From Limnobacter parvus (GTDB lineage Bacteria > Pseudomonadota > Gammaproteobacteria > Burkholderiales > Burkholderiaceae_B): a DNA stretch of 64,000 bases. Within the stretch, counting starts at the first letter, position 1; every line of letters starts with the position of its first letter. The stretch lies in contig NZ_JANKHG010000017.1 in NCBI RefSeq assembly GCF_024623725.1, forward strand, positions 163,265-227,264, read 5' to 3'. Of this stretch, positions 25,483 through 33,859 are shown piece after piece. The translations under genes and the position numbers were made by a program. The notes under the pieces are model-generated. The model worked only from the letters and a program-made list of their open reading frames with translations, was not told the DNA's origin and searched no databases.

Positions 25483-25959
25483 ATGTTCAGTTCTCGCGTT
25501 GTAATTGCTGCCAGTATGGCGCTGCTTGCTGCATGTTCAACTGTTCCTTCCAATGATTCCCCCAGATGGGAGCAAGTTGGACTGGATATTTTGAAACAAG
25601 GCTGCGCAGGTGCAAGTGTTGTATACACTGACGTCCCGAATCGGCATGTTGTCGGTTTGATTGATCAACTGAAAACAGTTCGTTGCGACGGTTTTGTTTC
25701 ACAAACTTATCACTCCAAAGCGGCATCCAATCCGCAGGGTTTGCCCATTTCACTACAACTCAGTAAGCCCCACCCGGGGCTCCCAGGGTTTCTTGATCTG
25801 GGCACCGATATCCGTTCTGTAGAACAGCACTTGGGGCCATCCAAGGCACGTAAGGGCAACAGCTTGTTGTATGAGCCCTCGGAAGGTAACAACGCGCTTG
25901 TCATTCACGTGGATCAAGAAAAAGTAGTTTCCTTAAGGTGGGATTGGAATGTCGATTAA
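25483..25959 (+). CDS. Small predicted lipoprotein of unknown function
   Basis: A 158-residue protein starting at ATG 25483 (GAGGTGG just upstream). It has a short lipoprotein signal with lipobox LLAACS. The mature part has no catalytic motif I can name. The segment FLDLGTDIRSVEQHLGPSKARKG followed by VVSLRWDWNVD resembles the small alpha/beta folds of BamE-like lipoproteins, where a length-limited repeat reads as G-x-S/T-x-x-x-V. The gene overlaps the next lipoprotein gene by 11 bp, so the two are probably co-translated. It sits behind the ccm operon, but no functional link is evident. Confidence 0.65.
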   Translation: MFSSRVVIAASMALLAACSTVPSNDSPRWEQVGLDILKQGCAGASVVYTDVPNRHVVGLIDQLKTVRCDGFVSQTYHSKAASNPQGLPISLQLSKPHPGLPGFLDLGTDIRSVEQHLGPSKARKGNSLLYEPSEGNNALVIHVDQEKVVSLRWDWNVD

Positions 25960-26545
25960 ATTCATGCGTAACTTTGGCTTGGTCTGTGCTGTTTTTTTGC
26001 TTGCGGCGTGTGACAAACCCCAGGTGGATGAAACAAGCGAGGGGCCACCTGTGGCTGCCTCTGAGCCCTCACCCGCCCCCGCGGAAGGCACGGTTTCAAG
26101 CCTGAATCTGGATGGCGATGGGCTTCGATTAATTGATTCAAATTCAGGCGGCGCACGCGCAGTTGAATTTGGTACTAATAAAACTGAATTTTTGGAGATG
26201 CTTGAAAAGGTTACGGGTAAGCCCGCTGTGAAGCAGGGCAACAATGAAGACTGCGGTGCGACAAACGCGGTGTGGTCCGATGGACTAATCACGTGGTTTC
26301 AAGCCGAGCGATTCGTGGGTTGGTCTATCAGTGAAGACCAAGCCTCGACGCTGCGCACTGCGAACGGCATTGGCCTTGGAATGACAAGAACCGAGCTTGA
26401 AAACAGTGGCACAGTGGTGCAAGTTACCGAGTCATCGATCGGAATCGAGTTCTCTGCGGGAAATGTGGCGGGGCTTTTGAATTCATCGAATGCCGATGCC
26501 AACATAAGCAATATGTGGGCGGGCCAAGTGTGCATCGCGCGTTAG
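25949..26545 (+). CDS. Predicted lipoprotein of unknown function
   Basis: A 198-residue protein with lipoprotein signal and lipobox LLAACD. A Pro/Glu/Ser-rich linker follows. Two similar half-domains come next: one around VEFGTNKTEFLEMLEKVTGK, the other around IGLGMTRTELENSGTVVQV. Each has the G-x-(S/T/N) helix-start pattern seen in BamE-like folds. The two cysteines in the mature domain (DCGA and QVCIAR) could form a disulfide. The start may be ATG 25949 or ATG 25964. The function is unknown. The overlap with the preceding lipoprotein gene suggests a shared role. Confidence 0.65.
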   Translation: MSIKFMRNFGLVCAVFLLAACDKPQVDETSEGPPVAASEPSPAPAEGTVSSLNLDGDGLRLIDSNSGGARAVEFGTNKTEFLEMLEKVTGKPAVKQGNNEDCGATNAVWSDGLITWFQAERFVGWSISEDQASTLRTANGIGLGMTRTELENSGTVVQVTESSIGIEFSAGNVAGLLNSSNADANISNMWAGQVCIAR

Positions 26546-26626
26546 ATCTAACTTGATTGTCTGTATCTTGTTCATATATAAGACAGAAGCACCCATCTTT
26601 ACCCTAAATTGGGGAATAAGCGAACT

Positions 26627-26653
26627 TTGGATTGCATTGGGGAGTACTATAAA
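26627..26653 (+). promoter_or_regulatory. Candidate promoter of the PAS/CheB-CheR genes
   Basis: TTGGAT (26627-26632) and TATAAA (26648-26653) are separated by 15 bp, upstream of the PAS-domain gene that starts at 26680. The spacing is short, so this is a modest match to a housekeeping promoter. A perfect 12-bp palindrome GTTAGATCTAAC at 26541-26552 overlaps the end of the previous gene. Confidence 0.3.
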
Positions 26654-26679
26654 AATAATGTTACTCACAGTGGTACCTC

Positions 26680-27285
26680 ATGTCTGCAATCGTAAAAGCA
26701 ACCAGAAACAAGTCTGAACTGCGTTCAGAGGCGGCTTTTCGATTGAAAATCGGCGTGGCTAACAGCGCTGACTGGTGTCTGGGTGCAGACACTTTGGGGC
26801 TGTTGTTCAAACTGGCCAGTTCTCCAGAAACTGTGATGGACGGGCTAAAGCTTTTGCACGAGTTACAAACCCATCAGGTTGAGCTGGAAATGCAGCAGCA
26901 AGAGTTGGAACACAGCGCTCAGCAACACACCAAGCAAATGGACAAATTGAAGTCATACTTCGAGCATGCACCATTTGGTTATCTGATTGTCAATCGGGAT
27001 GGCGAAATCATTCACTGTAATTCAGCCGCCGTCATGTTGCTTGGCTCGAAAAACAAATCATGCGTTGGTCAGCGATTCGACAGTTTCTGTACCGTACTCA
27101 GTGCTTATGGTCTTCAAGACTTGTTGATGCATGCCGTGGTCGAAGGTCCCCCAGTGATGTGTGTGCTTGAATTGAAACCAGGCCGCGGCCGCCCTAGGCG
27201 AATGCAGGTTTTGATCAACAAATCGCCCGAGGAAGGTCAATTTTTGTTTGGCTTGTCCAGTTACGACCAACTGCTGAAAGTTTGA
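26680..27285 (+). CDS. PAS-domain protein coupled to the CheB-CheR gene
   Basis: A 201-residue cytoplasmic protein. Residues of about 55-95 form a Gln/Glu/His-rich coiled coil (LLHELQTHQVELEMQQQELEHSA), and residues of about 95-195 form a PAS domain (YFEHAPFGYLIVNRDGEIIHCNSAAVMLLG). There is no kinase or output domain. The TGA at 27283-27285 overlaps the TTG start of the CheB-CheR gene, so the two are very likely translated together and probably interact. Similar small PAS proteins accompany CheB-CheR-PAS proteins in other Proteobacteria. Confidence 0.8.
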   Translation: MSAIVKATRNKSELRSEAAFRLKIGVANSADWCLGADTLGLLFKLASSPETVMDGLKLLHELQTHQVELEMQQQELEHSAQQHTKQMDKLKSYFEHAPFGYLIVNRDGEIIHCNSAAVMLLGSKNKSCVGQRFDSFCTVLSAYGLQDLLMHAVVEGPPVMCVLELKPGRGRPRRMQVLINKSPEEGQFLFGLSSYDQLLKV

Positions 27286-29801
27286 AACCCAATCCCGAAA
27301 GCAATTCAGACACCCGAGTGGTAGGCATTGGCGCGTCCGCGGGTGGCCTACCTGCACTTGAAGAGTTTTTCCGGTCGGTGCCCAAAGAAAGTGGATTGGC
27401 CTACCTCGTGGTACAGCACTTGGACCCCACCAAGAAGGCACTTCTTCCCGAGCTGCTTCAACGAGTTACTGACATGACCGTTCGAGAGGCTAGCCACAAT
27501 GCCAGTATCGATCCCAATTGTGTTTATGTTCTGCCACCCAACTGGGAACTTTCCGTTCATAGCCGTAAGCTGCAACTTTCGCATTCCACAGAAGTTCGTG
27601 GGCTACGCCTGCCAATCGATGTTTTGTTTTCGTCGCTGGCCAGCGAATATGGCGAAAGGGCGATCGCAGTGGTACTTTCCGGCATGGGGTCAGACGGCAC
27701 CTTGGGTATGCAAGCAGTGAAAAGCAGCGGAGGGCTTACTTTGGCTCAAACGCCCGATTCGGCACAATACGACTCAATGCCTCAAAGTGCGATCGGTACG
27801 GGTTGTATCGATATAGTGGCTCCCTGTGATTCACTCCCCATCAGGATCATGGGCCTGTTGCATGGCCCGCCCAAACCCGCAGAGGGGGCCGTAGAACAAG
27901 AACAGAATGACATTGAAGCCATGAGTGCAATTGTTCAACACTTGAGGGCTCACACACGTCACGATTTTTCACTTTATAAAACCAGCACCCTGTTAAGGCG
28001 CATTGAGCGTCGTATTTCCGTGCATGGTCTTAAGGGAATGTCGAGCTACGCCACATTTTTGGAGACTAATCCAAAAGAAATCGAATTGCTGTTCAAAGAG
28101 CTTCTGATTGGTGTCACCAACTTTTTTCGTGATCCCAATGTTTGGGATCATTTACAAGATTCGATTTTGCCCTCAGTGGCTGGAGAGTTTTCTGCCTCCC
28201 ATAAATACCGCGCATGGTGTGCGGGTTGTTCCACTGGCGAGGAAGCCTATTCATTGGCGATGGTGTTGGCCGAAGTATTTGATCGATTGCCCCCCAACAA
28301 GCGGGTCGAGGTTCAAATTTTCGCATCGGACATTGGGACTGACGCCATCGCTTTTGCGCGCCGGGGCAAATACCCTTTGTCGATCGCCGAGCATGTTTCT
28401 CCTTCAAGGCTGTCACGCTTTTTCATCTTGCGTGATGGTTACTACTTTGTAAGCCAAAGAATTCGCGACATGGTTTTGTTTGCCCAGCATGACCTTGTGC
28501 TCGACCCCCCTTTTACCAAACTGGATTTGGTGGTTTGTCGAAACCTGTTGATATACTTTGATTCAGTGTTGCAGCAACGTTTGTTGCCGCTGTTTCACTA
28601 CAGTTTGCGTCCCGGTGGTTTAATGTTGTTAGGAAGTTCTGAAACCATTGGAAACACGGAGCACTTGTTTGCGGCTGTGCATGCGAAATTGCGTTTTTAC
28701 CAGCGCCGCAACAGCGATCCATTGCTAAACACAGATTTGTTGTTAAATACCTTCCCCACCATTCAAGTACCAAACCGAGATTATTCTGTGTCCAAACCCA
28801 CGCCAGACAATTCGAATTCCCTGCAAAATTTGCAAAGTGCAGCTGACCACGTGCTGTTGCAGGTGTACGCGCCCGCTGCGGTGGTGGTGAATGGCGAAAG
28901 CGACATTGTGTACATCAGCGGCAGAACCGGTAAATATCTTGAGCCCGCTGCGGGCAAGGCGAATTGGAATATTCATGCAATGGTGCGCGATGGTTTGCGC
29001 GCACCGCTGTACAACGCACTCAAGAAAGCAGCCACTCAGGACCGTGCAGTGGAATTGCTCGGCTTACCCGTAGAAATGGGAAACTCCGCCAGTCTGGTTG
29101 TGGATGTGACAGTGCAGAAGCTGAAAGAGCCGTCTGCTCTGCGTGGCATGTTCATGATTGTCTTTCGAGATGCAGGTGTTTTATCCGAGCGGCAACAATC
29201 AACCCTGATGGAAGTTGACAACGTCAGCGGGGCATTGGCCACCGAGTTACATCGGCAGCAAGAAGAAAATCAGCGTCTTCGCGAGGAGAACAGGGCATCT
29301 CAGGAAGAGCTTCAGTCCTCAAATGAAGAGCTTCAGTCGATCAATGAAGAGTTGCAATCCACGAACGAGGAGTTGACCACCTCCAAAGAGGAAATGCAAT
29401 CCATGAATGAAGAATTGCAAACCATTAATTCTGAACTTCAGGCCAAGCTTGATGATTTGGCACTGGCTCAAAGCGACATGCAAAATCTGTTGAACAGCAC
29501 AGAAATTGCAATTCTTTTCCTGGACGGAAATTTGAATGTGCGGCGCTACACTGAGCGAGCCGCAAAAATTATCAGTTTGCGCGAAAGTGATGTGGGCCGG
29601 CCATTGAGCGACCTGAGCAGCATTTTGAATTATCCAGAATTGAATGAAGATGCAGCTGAAACCTTGCGAACCTTGGCATTCTCGCAGAAGCAAATTTCCG
29701 GCAGTGATGGCCGTCAGTTTTCAGTGCGAATCATGCCTTACAAGCGCTTGGACAATGTTATCGATGGTGTGGTCATTACCTTAATGGCAATCAACACATA
29801 A
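27282..29801 (+). CDS. CheB-CheR fusion with coiled coil and PAS domain
   Basis: An 839-residue cytoplasmic protein. Residues 10-190 are a CheB-type methylesterase with the Ser-His-Asp residues in GIGASAGG, VVQHLDP and GMGSDGTLG. Residues of about 215-480 are a CheR-type methyltransferase with SAM motif WCAGCSTGEEAYS and FASDIG. A Glu/Leu/Asn heptad coiled coil (about 659-729, NEELQS/T repeats) and a PAS domain (about 735-835) follow. No receiver or histidine kinase domain is present, and no chemotaxis genes are nearby. It therefore belongs to the orphan CheB-CheR signalling proteins. The start is TTG 27282, overlapping the upstream stop; the first ATG lies much later, beyond the CheB active-site serine. 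Confidence 0.9.
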   Translation: MKPNPESNSDTRVVGIGASAGGLPALEEFFRSVPKESGLAYLVVQHLDPTKKALLPELLQRVTDMTVREASHNASIDPNCVYVLPPNWELSVHSRKLQLSHSTEVRGLRLPIDVLFSSLASEYGERAIAVVLSGMGSDGTLGMQAVKSSGGLTLAQTPDSAQYDSMPQSAIGTGCIDIVAPCDSLPIRIMGLLHGPPKPAEGAVEQEQNDIEAMSAIVQHLRAHTRHDFSLYKTSTLLRRIERRISVHGLKGMSSYATFLETNPKEIELLFKELLIGVTNFFRDPNVWDHLQDSILPSVAGEFSASHKYRAWCAGCSTGEEAYSLAMVLAEVFDRLPPNKRVEVQIFASDIGTDAIAFARRGKYPLSIAEHVSPSRLSRFFILRDGYYFVSQRIRDMVLFAQHDLVLDPPFTKLDLVVCRNLLIYFDSVLQQRLLPLFHYSLRPGGLMLLGSSETIGNTEHLFAAVHAKLRFYQRRNSDPLLNTDLLLNTFPTIQVPNRDYSVSKPTPDNSNSLQNLQSAADHVLLQVYAPAAVVVNGESDIVYISGRTGKYLEPAAGKANWNIHAMVRDGLRAPLYNALKKAATQDRAVELLGLPVEMGNSASLVVDVTVQKLKEPSALRGMFMIVFRDAGVLSERQQSTLMEVDNVSGALATELHRQQEENQRLREENRASQEELQSSNEELQSINEELQSTNEELTTSKEEMQSMNEELQTINSELQAKLDDLALAQSDMQNLLNSTEIAILFLDGNLNVRRYTERAAKIISLRESDVGRPLSDLSSILNYPELNEDAAETLRTLAFSQKQISGSDGRQFSVRIMPYKRLDNVIDGVVITLMAINT

Positions 29802-29839
29802 AAAAACCGAACCATGATTGCCCAGGGTTCGGTTTTTTT
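29800..29839. terminator. Bidirectional rho-independent terminator
   Basis: An 8-bp perfect stem (ACCGAACC / GGTTCGGT) is preceded by a run of seven A and followed by seven T, lying between the convergent CheB-CheR gene and ettA. The A-run and T-run make it work for both strands. Confidence 0.92.
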
Positions 29840-29854
29840 GGCTTCGGTTCTGGT

Positions 29855-31516
29855 TTATTTCAAAGGCTTGTAGCGCACACGTTTTGGCCGCGCACCTTCT
29901 TCACCCAAACGCTTCACTTTGTCGGCTTCATATTCCTGGAAGTTGCCATCAAAAAACACCCACTGTGAATCTCCTTCGCAAGAAAGAATGTGTGTGGCAA
30001 TGCGGTCAAGGAACCAGCGGTCGTGTGAAGTAACCATCACCGTGCCTGCAAATTCAAGCAAGGCGTCTTCCAGTGAACGCAAGGTTTCCACGTCCAGGTC
30101 GTTTGAGGGCTCATCCAGCAGCAAGACATTGCCACCTGAAATCAGGGTTTTGGCCAAATGCAGGCGGCCACGCTCACCCCCAGACAAATTACCAATGAGT
30201 TTTTGCTGATCACCACCCTTGAAGTTAAAGCGCCCCAGGTAGGCACGTGAAGGCATTTCAAACTTGCCCACGGTCAGAATGTCTGCACCGTCGGCCACAC
30301 CATCAAACACGGTTTTGTCGTTGGGCAGTGAGTCACGGGTTTGGTCAACCACGGCCATGCGCACGGTTGATCCAATTTTGATCTCGCCACTGGTGGGCTT
30401 TTCTGTGCCTGCCAGCATTTTGAACAGGGTGGATTTACCTGCGCCGTTGGGGCCAATTACACCCACAATTGCGCCGGGTGGCACTTTGAAGCTTAGGTTG
30501 TCTATCAATAAACGGTCGCCGAAGGCCTTGCTGACATTCTCGAATTCAAACACTTCATTGCCCAAACGCTCGGCCACTGGAATAAAAATTTCCTGGGTTT
30601 CGTTGCGCTTCTGGTATTCGTGGCTTGAGAGTTCTTCAAAGCGTGCAATACGCGCTTTGGATTTGGCCTGGCGCCCCTTGGGGTTTTGGCGAACCCATTC
30701 CAGTTCTTTCTTCAATGCTTTTTGGCGCGCGCTTTCGCTGCTTTCTTCTTGCTTCAGGCGGTCTTGTTTCTGGTCTAGCCAAGAACTGTAGTTGCCTTTC
30801 CATGGAATGCCAGACCCACGGTCCAGTTCCAAAATCCACTCGGCTGCGTTGTCGAGGAAATAACGATCGTGGGTAACGGCAACCACGGTGCCCGGGAATT
30901 TGTGCAGGAATTGCTCCAGCCAGTGCACTGATTCTGCGTCCAGGTGGTTGGTGGGTTCGTCAAGCAGCAGCATGTCGGGCTTGCTCATAAGCAGGCGGCA
31001 CAGTGCCACGCGGCGCTTTTCACCACCCGACAAATTGGCCACATTGGCTTCCCAAGGGGGCAAGCGCAGCGAATCGGCTGCAATTTCCATCAAGTGTTCC
31101 GCGTCATTGCCAGCGGCAGAAATAACCGCCTCCCATTTGGCTTGTTCCTCGGCCAGTTTGTCGAAGTCGGCATCGGGTTCGGCGTAGGCGGCGTAAATTT
31201 CTTCCAGTTTCTGCTGGGCCATACCCAGTTCGCCCAAACCTTCTTCAACCGCTTGGCGCACTGTGTGTTCGGGGTTCAACTCAGGTTCCTGGCTTAAGTA
31301 CCCAATGTTCAAATTGGGCATGGGCACCGCTTCGCCTTCGATGTCTTTGTCGACACCCGCCATAATTTTCAGAAGCGTAGACTTGCCCGAGCCGTTCAAG
31401 CCCAGCACACCGATTTTCGCGCCGGGAAAGAAACTCAGCGAAATATTTTTCAAAATCTGGCGCTTTGGGGGAACAATTTTCCCCACGCGGTTCATGCTGT
31501 AGACGTACTGGGCCAT
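29855..31516 (-). CDS. ettA: Energy-dependent translational throttle protein EttA (ABC-F ATPase)
   Basis: A 553-residue cytoplasmic protein with two ABC ATPase domains and no membrane part. The first Walker A is GLNGSGKST (39-47) with signature LSGGEKRRVALCRL. The second is GPNGAGKST with signature LSGGERGRLHLAKT. The arm and linker regions between them (rich in Lys/Arg/Gln, EWVRQNPKGRQAKSKARI) are typical. Length matches EttA (about 555). It binds the ribosomal E site and gates the first step of elongation according to the ATP/ADP ratio. The gene 38 bp upstream on the same strand (an oxidoreductase) may be co-transcribed. Confidence 0.95.
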   Translation of the reverse strand: MAQYVYSMNRVGKIVPPKRQILKNISLSFFPGAKIGVLGLNGSGKSTLLKIMAGVDKDIEGEAVPMPNLNIGYLSQEPELNPEHTVRQAVEEGLGELGMAQQKLEEIYAAYAEPDADFDKLAEEQAKWEAVISAAGNDAEHLMEIAADSLRLPPWEANVANLSGGEKRRVALCRLLMSKPDMLLLDEPTNHLDAESVHWLEQFLHKFPGTVVAVTHDRYFLDNAAEWILELDRGSGIPWKGNYSSWLDQKQDRLKQEESSESARQKALKKELEWVRQNPKGRQAKSKARIARFEELSSHEYQKRNETQEIFIPVAERLGNEVFEFENVSKAFGDRLLIDNLSFKVPPGAIVGVIGPNGAGKSTLFKMLAGTEKPTSGEIKIGSTVRMAVVDQTRDSLPNDKTVFDGVADGADILTVGKFEMPSRAYLGRFNFKGGDQQKLIGNLSGGERGRLHLAKTLISGGNVLLLDEPSNDLDVETLRSLEDALLEFAGTVMVTSHDRWFLDRIATHILSCEGDSQWVFFDGNFQEYEADKVKRLGEEGARPKRVRYKPLK

Positions 31517-31554
31517 TCGGTTTCCAATTCAATAGGTTTAACAATGCCGCAATT

Positions 31555-32697
31555 TTAAATCATCGCGGGCAGCAGGGGGGTTAAGGCTTGTCGTTCCTTG
31601 CTGGCTTCACCCAGCAAGGCCATGCCCAGCAACGCGCCATCTTTGTTTTTAAACAGCGCTTTCACGCCATTTTCATCAGCGGTAATTTCCCACTCACCTT
31701 CATGTTCGGGCAGGGGCGGGTTCACCACTGCTGGGCAGTCGGGTGTTTTAATGCTGACAGGCATGGCCGGGAATTTAATTTCGGTTGGTTTGCCGGTCAG
31801 TGTTTGGGCCATGGCGCGCGCAGATTGCATCACAGGCATGATGTACGGCAACACGAACTTACCCAAGTAGTCTGCGCAATCGCCCAACGCATAGATATTT
31901 GAATGGCTTGTTTGTCCCAAGCCATTCACCACAATACCGCGTTGCACGGTTAAACCTGCATTTTGGGCCAGTTCTGTGCGGGGTTTTAAACCCACTGCAG
32001 ACAACACCAAATCAGCTTGGGTACTGTCACCAGTAGAGTCGGTCAGGGTGTAGGCAGTACCGGTTTTTACAATGCCTGTGACCGAGCGGCCCAGCTTCCA
32101 GCTCACTCCCTTCTCGGCCAGCTTGTTCAGCATGAAAGTGCTGGCCTGTTCGGGTAGCAGGCGCGCTAAGGGGCGGTCCGCCAAATCAAATACGGTGGTG
32201 TGAATCTCAGCCTTCAGCAGGTCATTGGCAAATTCGCAACCAATCAGGCCTGCGCCCAACACGGCAACTTCTTTTTTGCCTTCCAGCAGTTTGCGAAATA
32301 CGGTGTAGTCGTTCAAATCATTCACACTGATCACATCGCTCGCACCATTGCCTTCGAGGGGCAATTTGATTGTGTCGGCACCCAAGGCCAGCACCAGGTT
32401 GTCATAGTTGAATTCGCCAGCGCTGCTTGAAACTTTTCGCGCATCGGCATCAATTGCGCTCACGCTTGTATTGGGAATCAAGTCAACTTTTTGTTGTTCA
32501 GCAAATTTTGCGGCAGGCGTCATCACCAGGCTTTCCGGTGTTTTTCCGCTGGCCAGTGCATTGGACAACATGGGCTTGGAATAGAAATCGCCATTGTCGG
32601 CAGTGATCAAGCGAATCTGTGATTCCGGGTCTGCTTTGCGTAGTTCTCTAACCAAAGTCCAAGCGGCCACGCCGCTTCCAATGATGGTGGTATTCAT
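31555..32697 (-). CDS. NAD(P)H/FAD-dependent pyridine nucleotide-disulfide-type oxidoreductase (rubredoxin reductase-like)
   Basis: A 380-residue cytoplasmic flavoprotein. An FAD-binding fold begins at the N-terminus (TIIGSGVAAWTLVREL), an NAD(P)-binding fold is in the middle (VAVLGAGLIGCEFANDL), and the second FAD-contact motif is YALGDCADYLGK. No redox-active CxxC is seen, so it belongs to the class that reduces an iron-sulfur partner such as rubredoxin or ferredoxin. No rubredoxin gene is visible nearby. The start at 32697 (MNTTIIGSG) is chosen because family members begin directly with the nucleotide fold; upstream in-frame starts would add an unrelated leader. Confidence 0.85.
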   Translation of the reverse strand: MNTTIIGSGVAAWTLVRELRKADPESQIRLITADNGDFYSKPMLSNALASGKTPESLVMTPAAKFAEQQKVDLIPNTSVSAIDADARKVSSSAGEFNYDNLVLALGADTIKLPLEGNGASDVISVNDLNDYTVFRKLLEGKKEVAVLGAGLIGCEFANDLLKAEIHTTVFDLADRPLARLLPEQASTFMLNKLAEKGVSWKLGRSVTGIVKTGTAYTLTDSTGDSTQADLVLSAVGLKPRTELAQNAGLTVQRGIVVNGLGQTSHSNIYALGDCADYLGKFVLPYIMPVMQSARAMAQTLTGKPTEIKFPAMPVSIKTPDCPAVVNPPLPEHEGEWEITADENGVKALFKNKDGALLGMALLGEASKERQALTPLLPAMI

Positions 32698-32954
32698 GTC
32701 GTTAATCCTGTTGCTACAAATCAGTTGAAATAGTTGCTGTCTATGAATCTGTTGAAATGATGGTGCATTACTATAACCATTTTCGATATTGGCATTGTAA
32801 GCGCAATCCAAATGTATACGGGTGTTTACCAAACAGAGCTGCATTGGTTAAGATGCTGGAAGTATTCGGTTTTAACGCCGAACGCCACGATAGACTAATG
32901 GCATTCCTTTATTATCAAACGACTTCACAAAATACACATCAAAGGGAGACAACT

Positions 32955-33782
32955 TTGAGTACATTTGATCGCATGGGCACTTCACGTTTTTTCAAAACTG
33001 CGGCTTTGGCGCTGTCAGTATCAGTATTGGCCGCTTGCGGATCCATGACTGGCCTCAAAGACATTCCCGAGTATCTGGATTCCGATTTTGAACATGTGGG
33101 CCCCCGTGATTTCATCACCAACATAGACCTGGCTCGCATCAAATTGGGCATGTCGCCCCTTCAGGTTCAAAACCGTTTGGGTATGCCGATGCTCAGTGGG
33201 AAAGAGCAAAATGATCGTTGGGACTATGTGCTTAAAAAAGGTCAAGGCGCGCAAGAAGAATTTGTTCCCTACGCGGTTTATTTCAAAGATCAAAAGGTGG
33301 TGCGTCTTGCACCGTTGACACCTCCTCCAGCAGCGCCTGTTGACGAAGTGGCTGTTCAGGCCCCCGCAGTTGAAGCGCCAGCCGCCAGCGCTGGTGAAGT
33401 AATGGCACCCGAACCCAGCCTTGCAGTTGGGGCCGATGTTGGCGATGCAGCGGCTATCAATGACATGTTGAGCAACTGGGCCGCTGCGTGGTCATCGAAG
33501 GACGCAGCAGGTTACCTTGGCTTTTACGCCGACACTTTTGAGCACGGGAAAAAGTCGCGCGAAGTTTGGGAGAATCAGCGTAAAGCTCGTTTGTCTGACA
33601 AAGAAACCATCTCGGTGAGCGTGTCAGATGTACAAATTGATGTTCAGTCGGAGGCTTTGGCGTCAGTAAAGTTCAAACAAGACTATTCATCAAACCGCTT
33701 CAACGATTCGGGCACCAAAATCCTGACCCTGTCGAAAGCAAGTGGTACCTGGAAAATTCAAAGCGAAGAGTTTCAGAAGTAA
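32955..33782 (+). CDS. BamE-like lipoprotein with C-terminal NTF2-like (Cds6-type) domain
   Basis: A 275-residue protein starting at TTG 32955, with GGGAG upstream at 32944-32948; ATG 32973 is too far from any ribosome-binding site. It has a lipoprotein signal with lipobox VLAACG. A BamE/SmpA-like domain follows (IDLARIKLGMSPLQVQNRLGMPM to about DQKVVRLAP). Then comes an Ala/Pro/Glu-rich linker and a C-terminal NTF2-like domain of about 110 residues (INDMLSNWAAAWSSKDAAGYLGFYADTF). The first domain suggests an outer-membrane location and a role in barrel assembly. The C-terminal domain is of the type seen at the end of some L,D-transpeptidase-related proteins. The combination is uncommon, and its function is unknown. 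Confidence 0.8.
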   Translation: MSTFDRMGTSRFFKTAALALSVSVLAACGSMTGLKDIPEYLDSDFEHVGPRDFITNIDLARIKLGMSPLQVQNRLGMPMLSGKEQNDRWDYVLKKGQGAQEEFVPYAVYFKDQKVVRLAPLTPPPAAPVDEVAVQAPAVEAPAASAGEVMAPEPSLAVGADVGDAAAINDMLSNWAAAWSSKDAAGYLGFYADTFEHGKKSREVWENQRKARLSDKETISVSVSDVQIDVQSEALASVKFKQDYSSNRFNDSGTKILTLSKASGTWKIQSEEFQK

Positions 33783-33799
33783 TTTTTGATTTTGTATAA

Positions 33800-33839
33800 A
33801 AAAGCCCCTGGTAGCAAACATTGCAGCCAGGGGCTTTTT
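33800..33839. terminator. Bidirectional rho-independent terminator
   Basis: A stem AAGCCCCTGG / CCAGGGGCTT encloses a partly paired loop. It is preceded by A-rich and followed by T-rich sequence, between the convergent BamE-like gene and the saccharopine dehydrogenase-like gene. It serves both strands. Confidence 0.92.
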
Positions 33840-33859
33840 AGTTTAAGGTCGTGCGGAAT

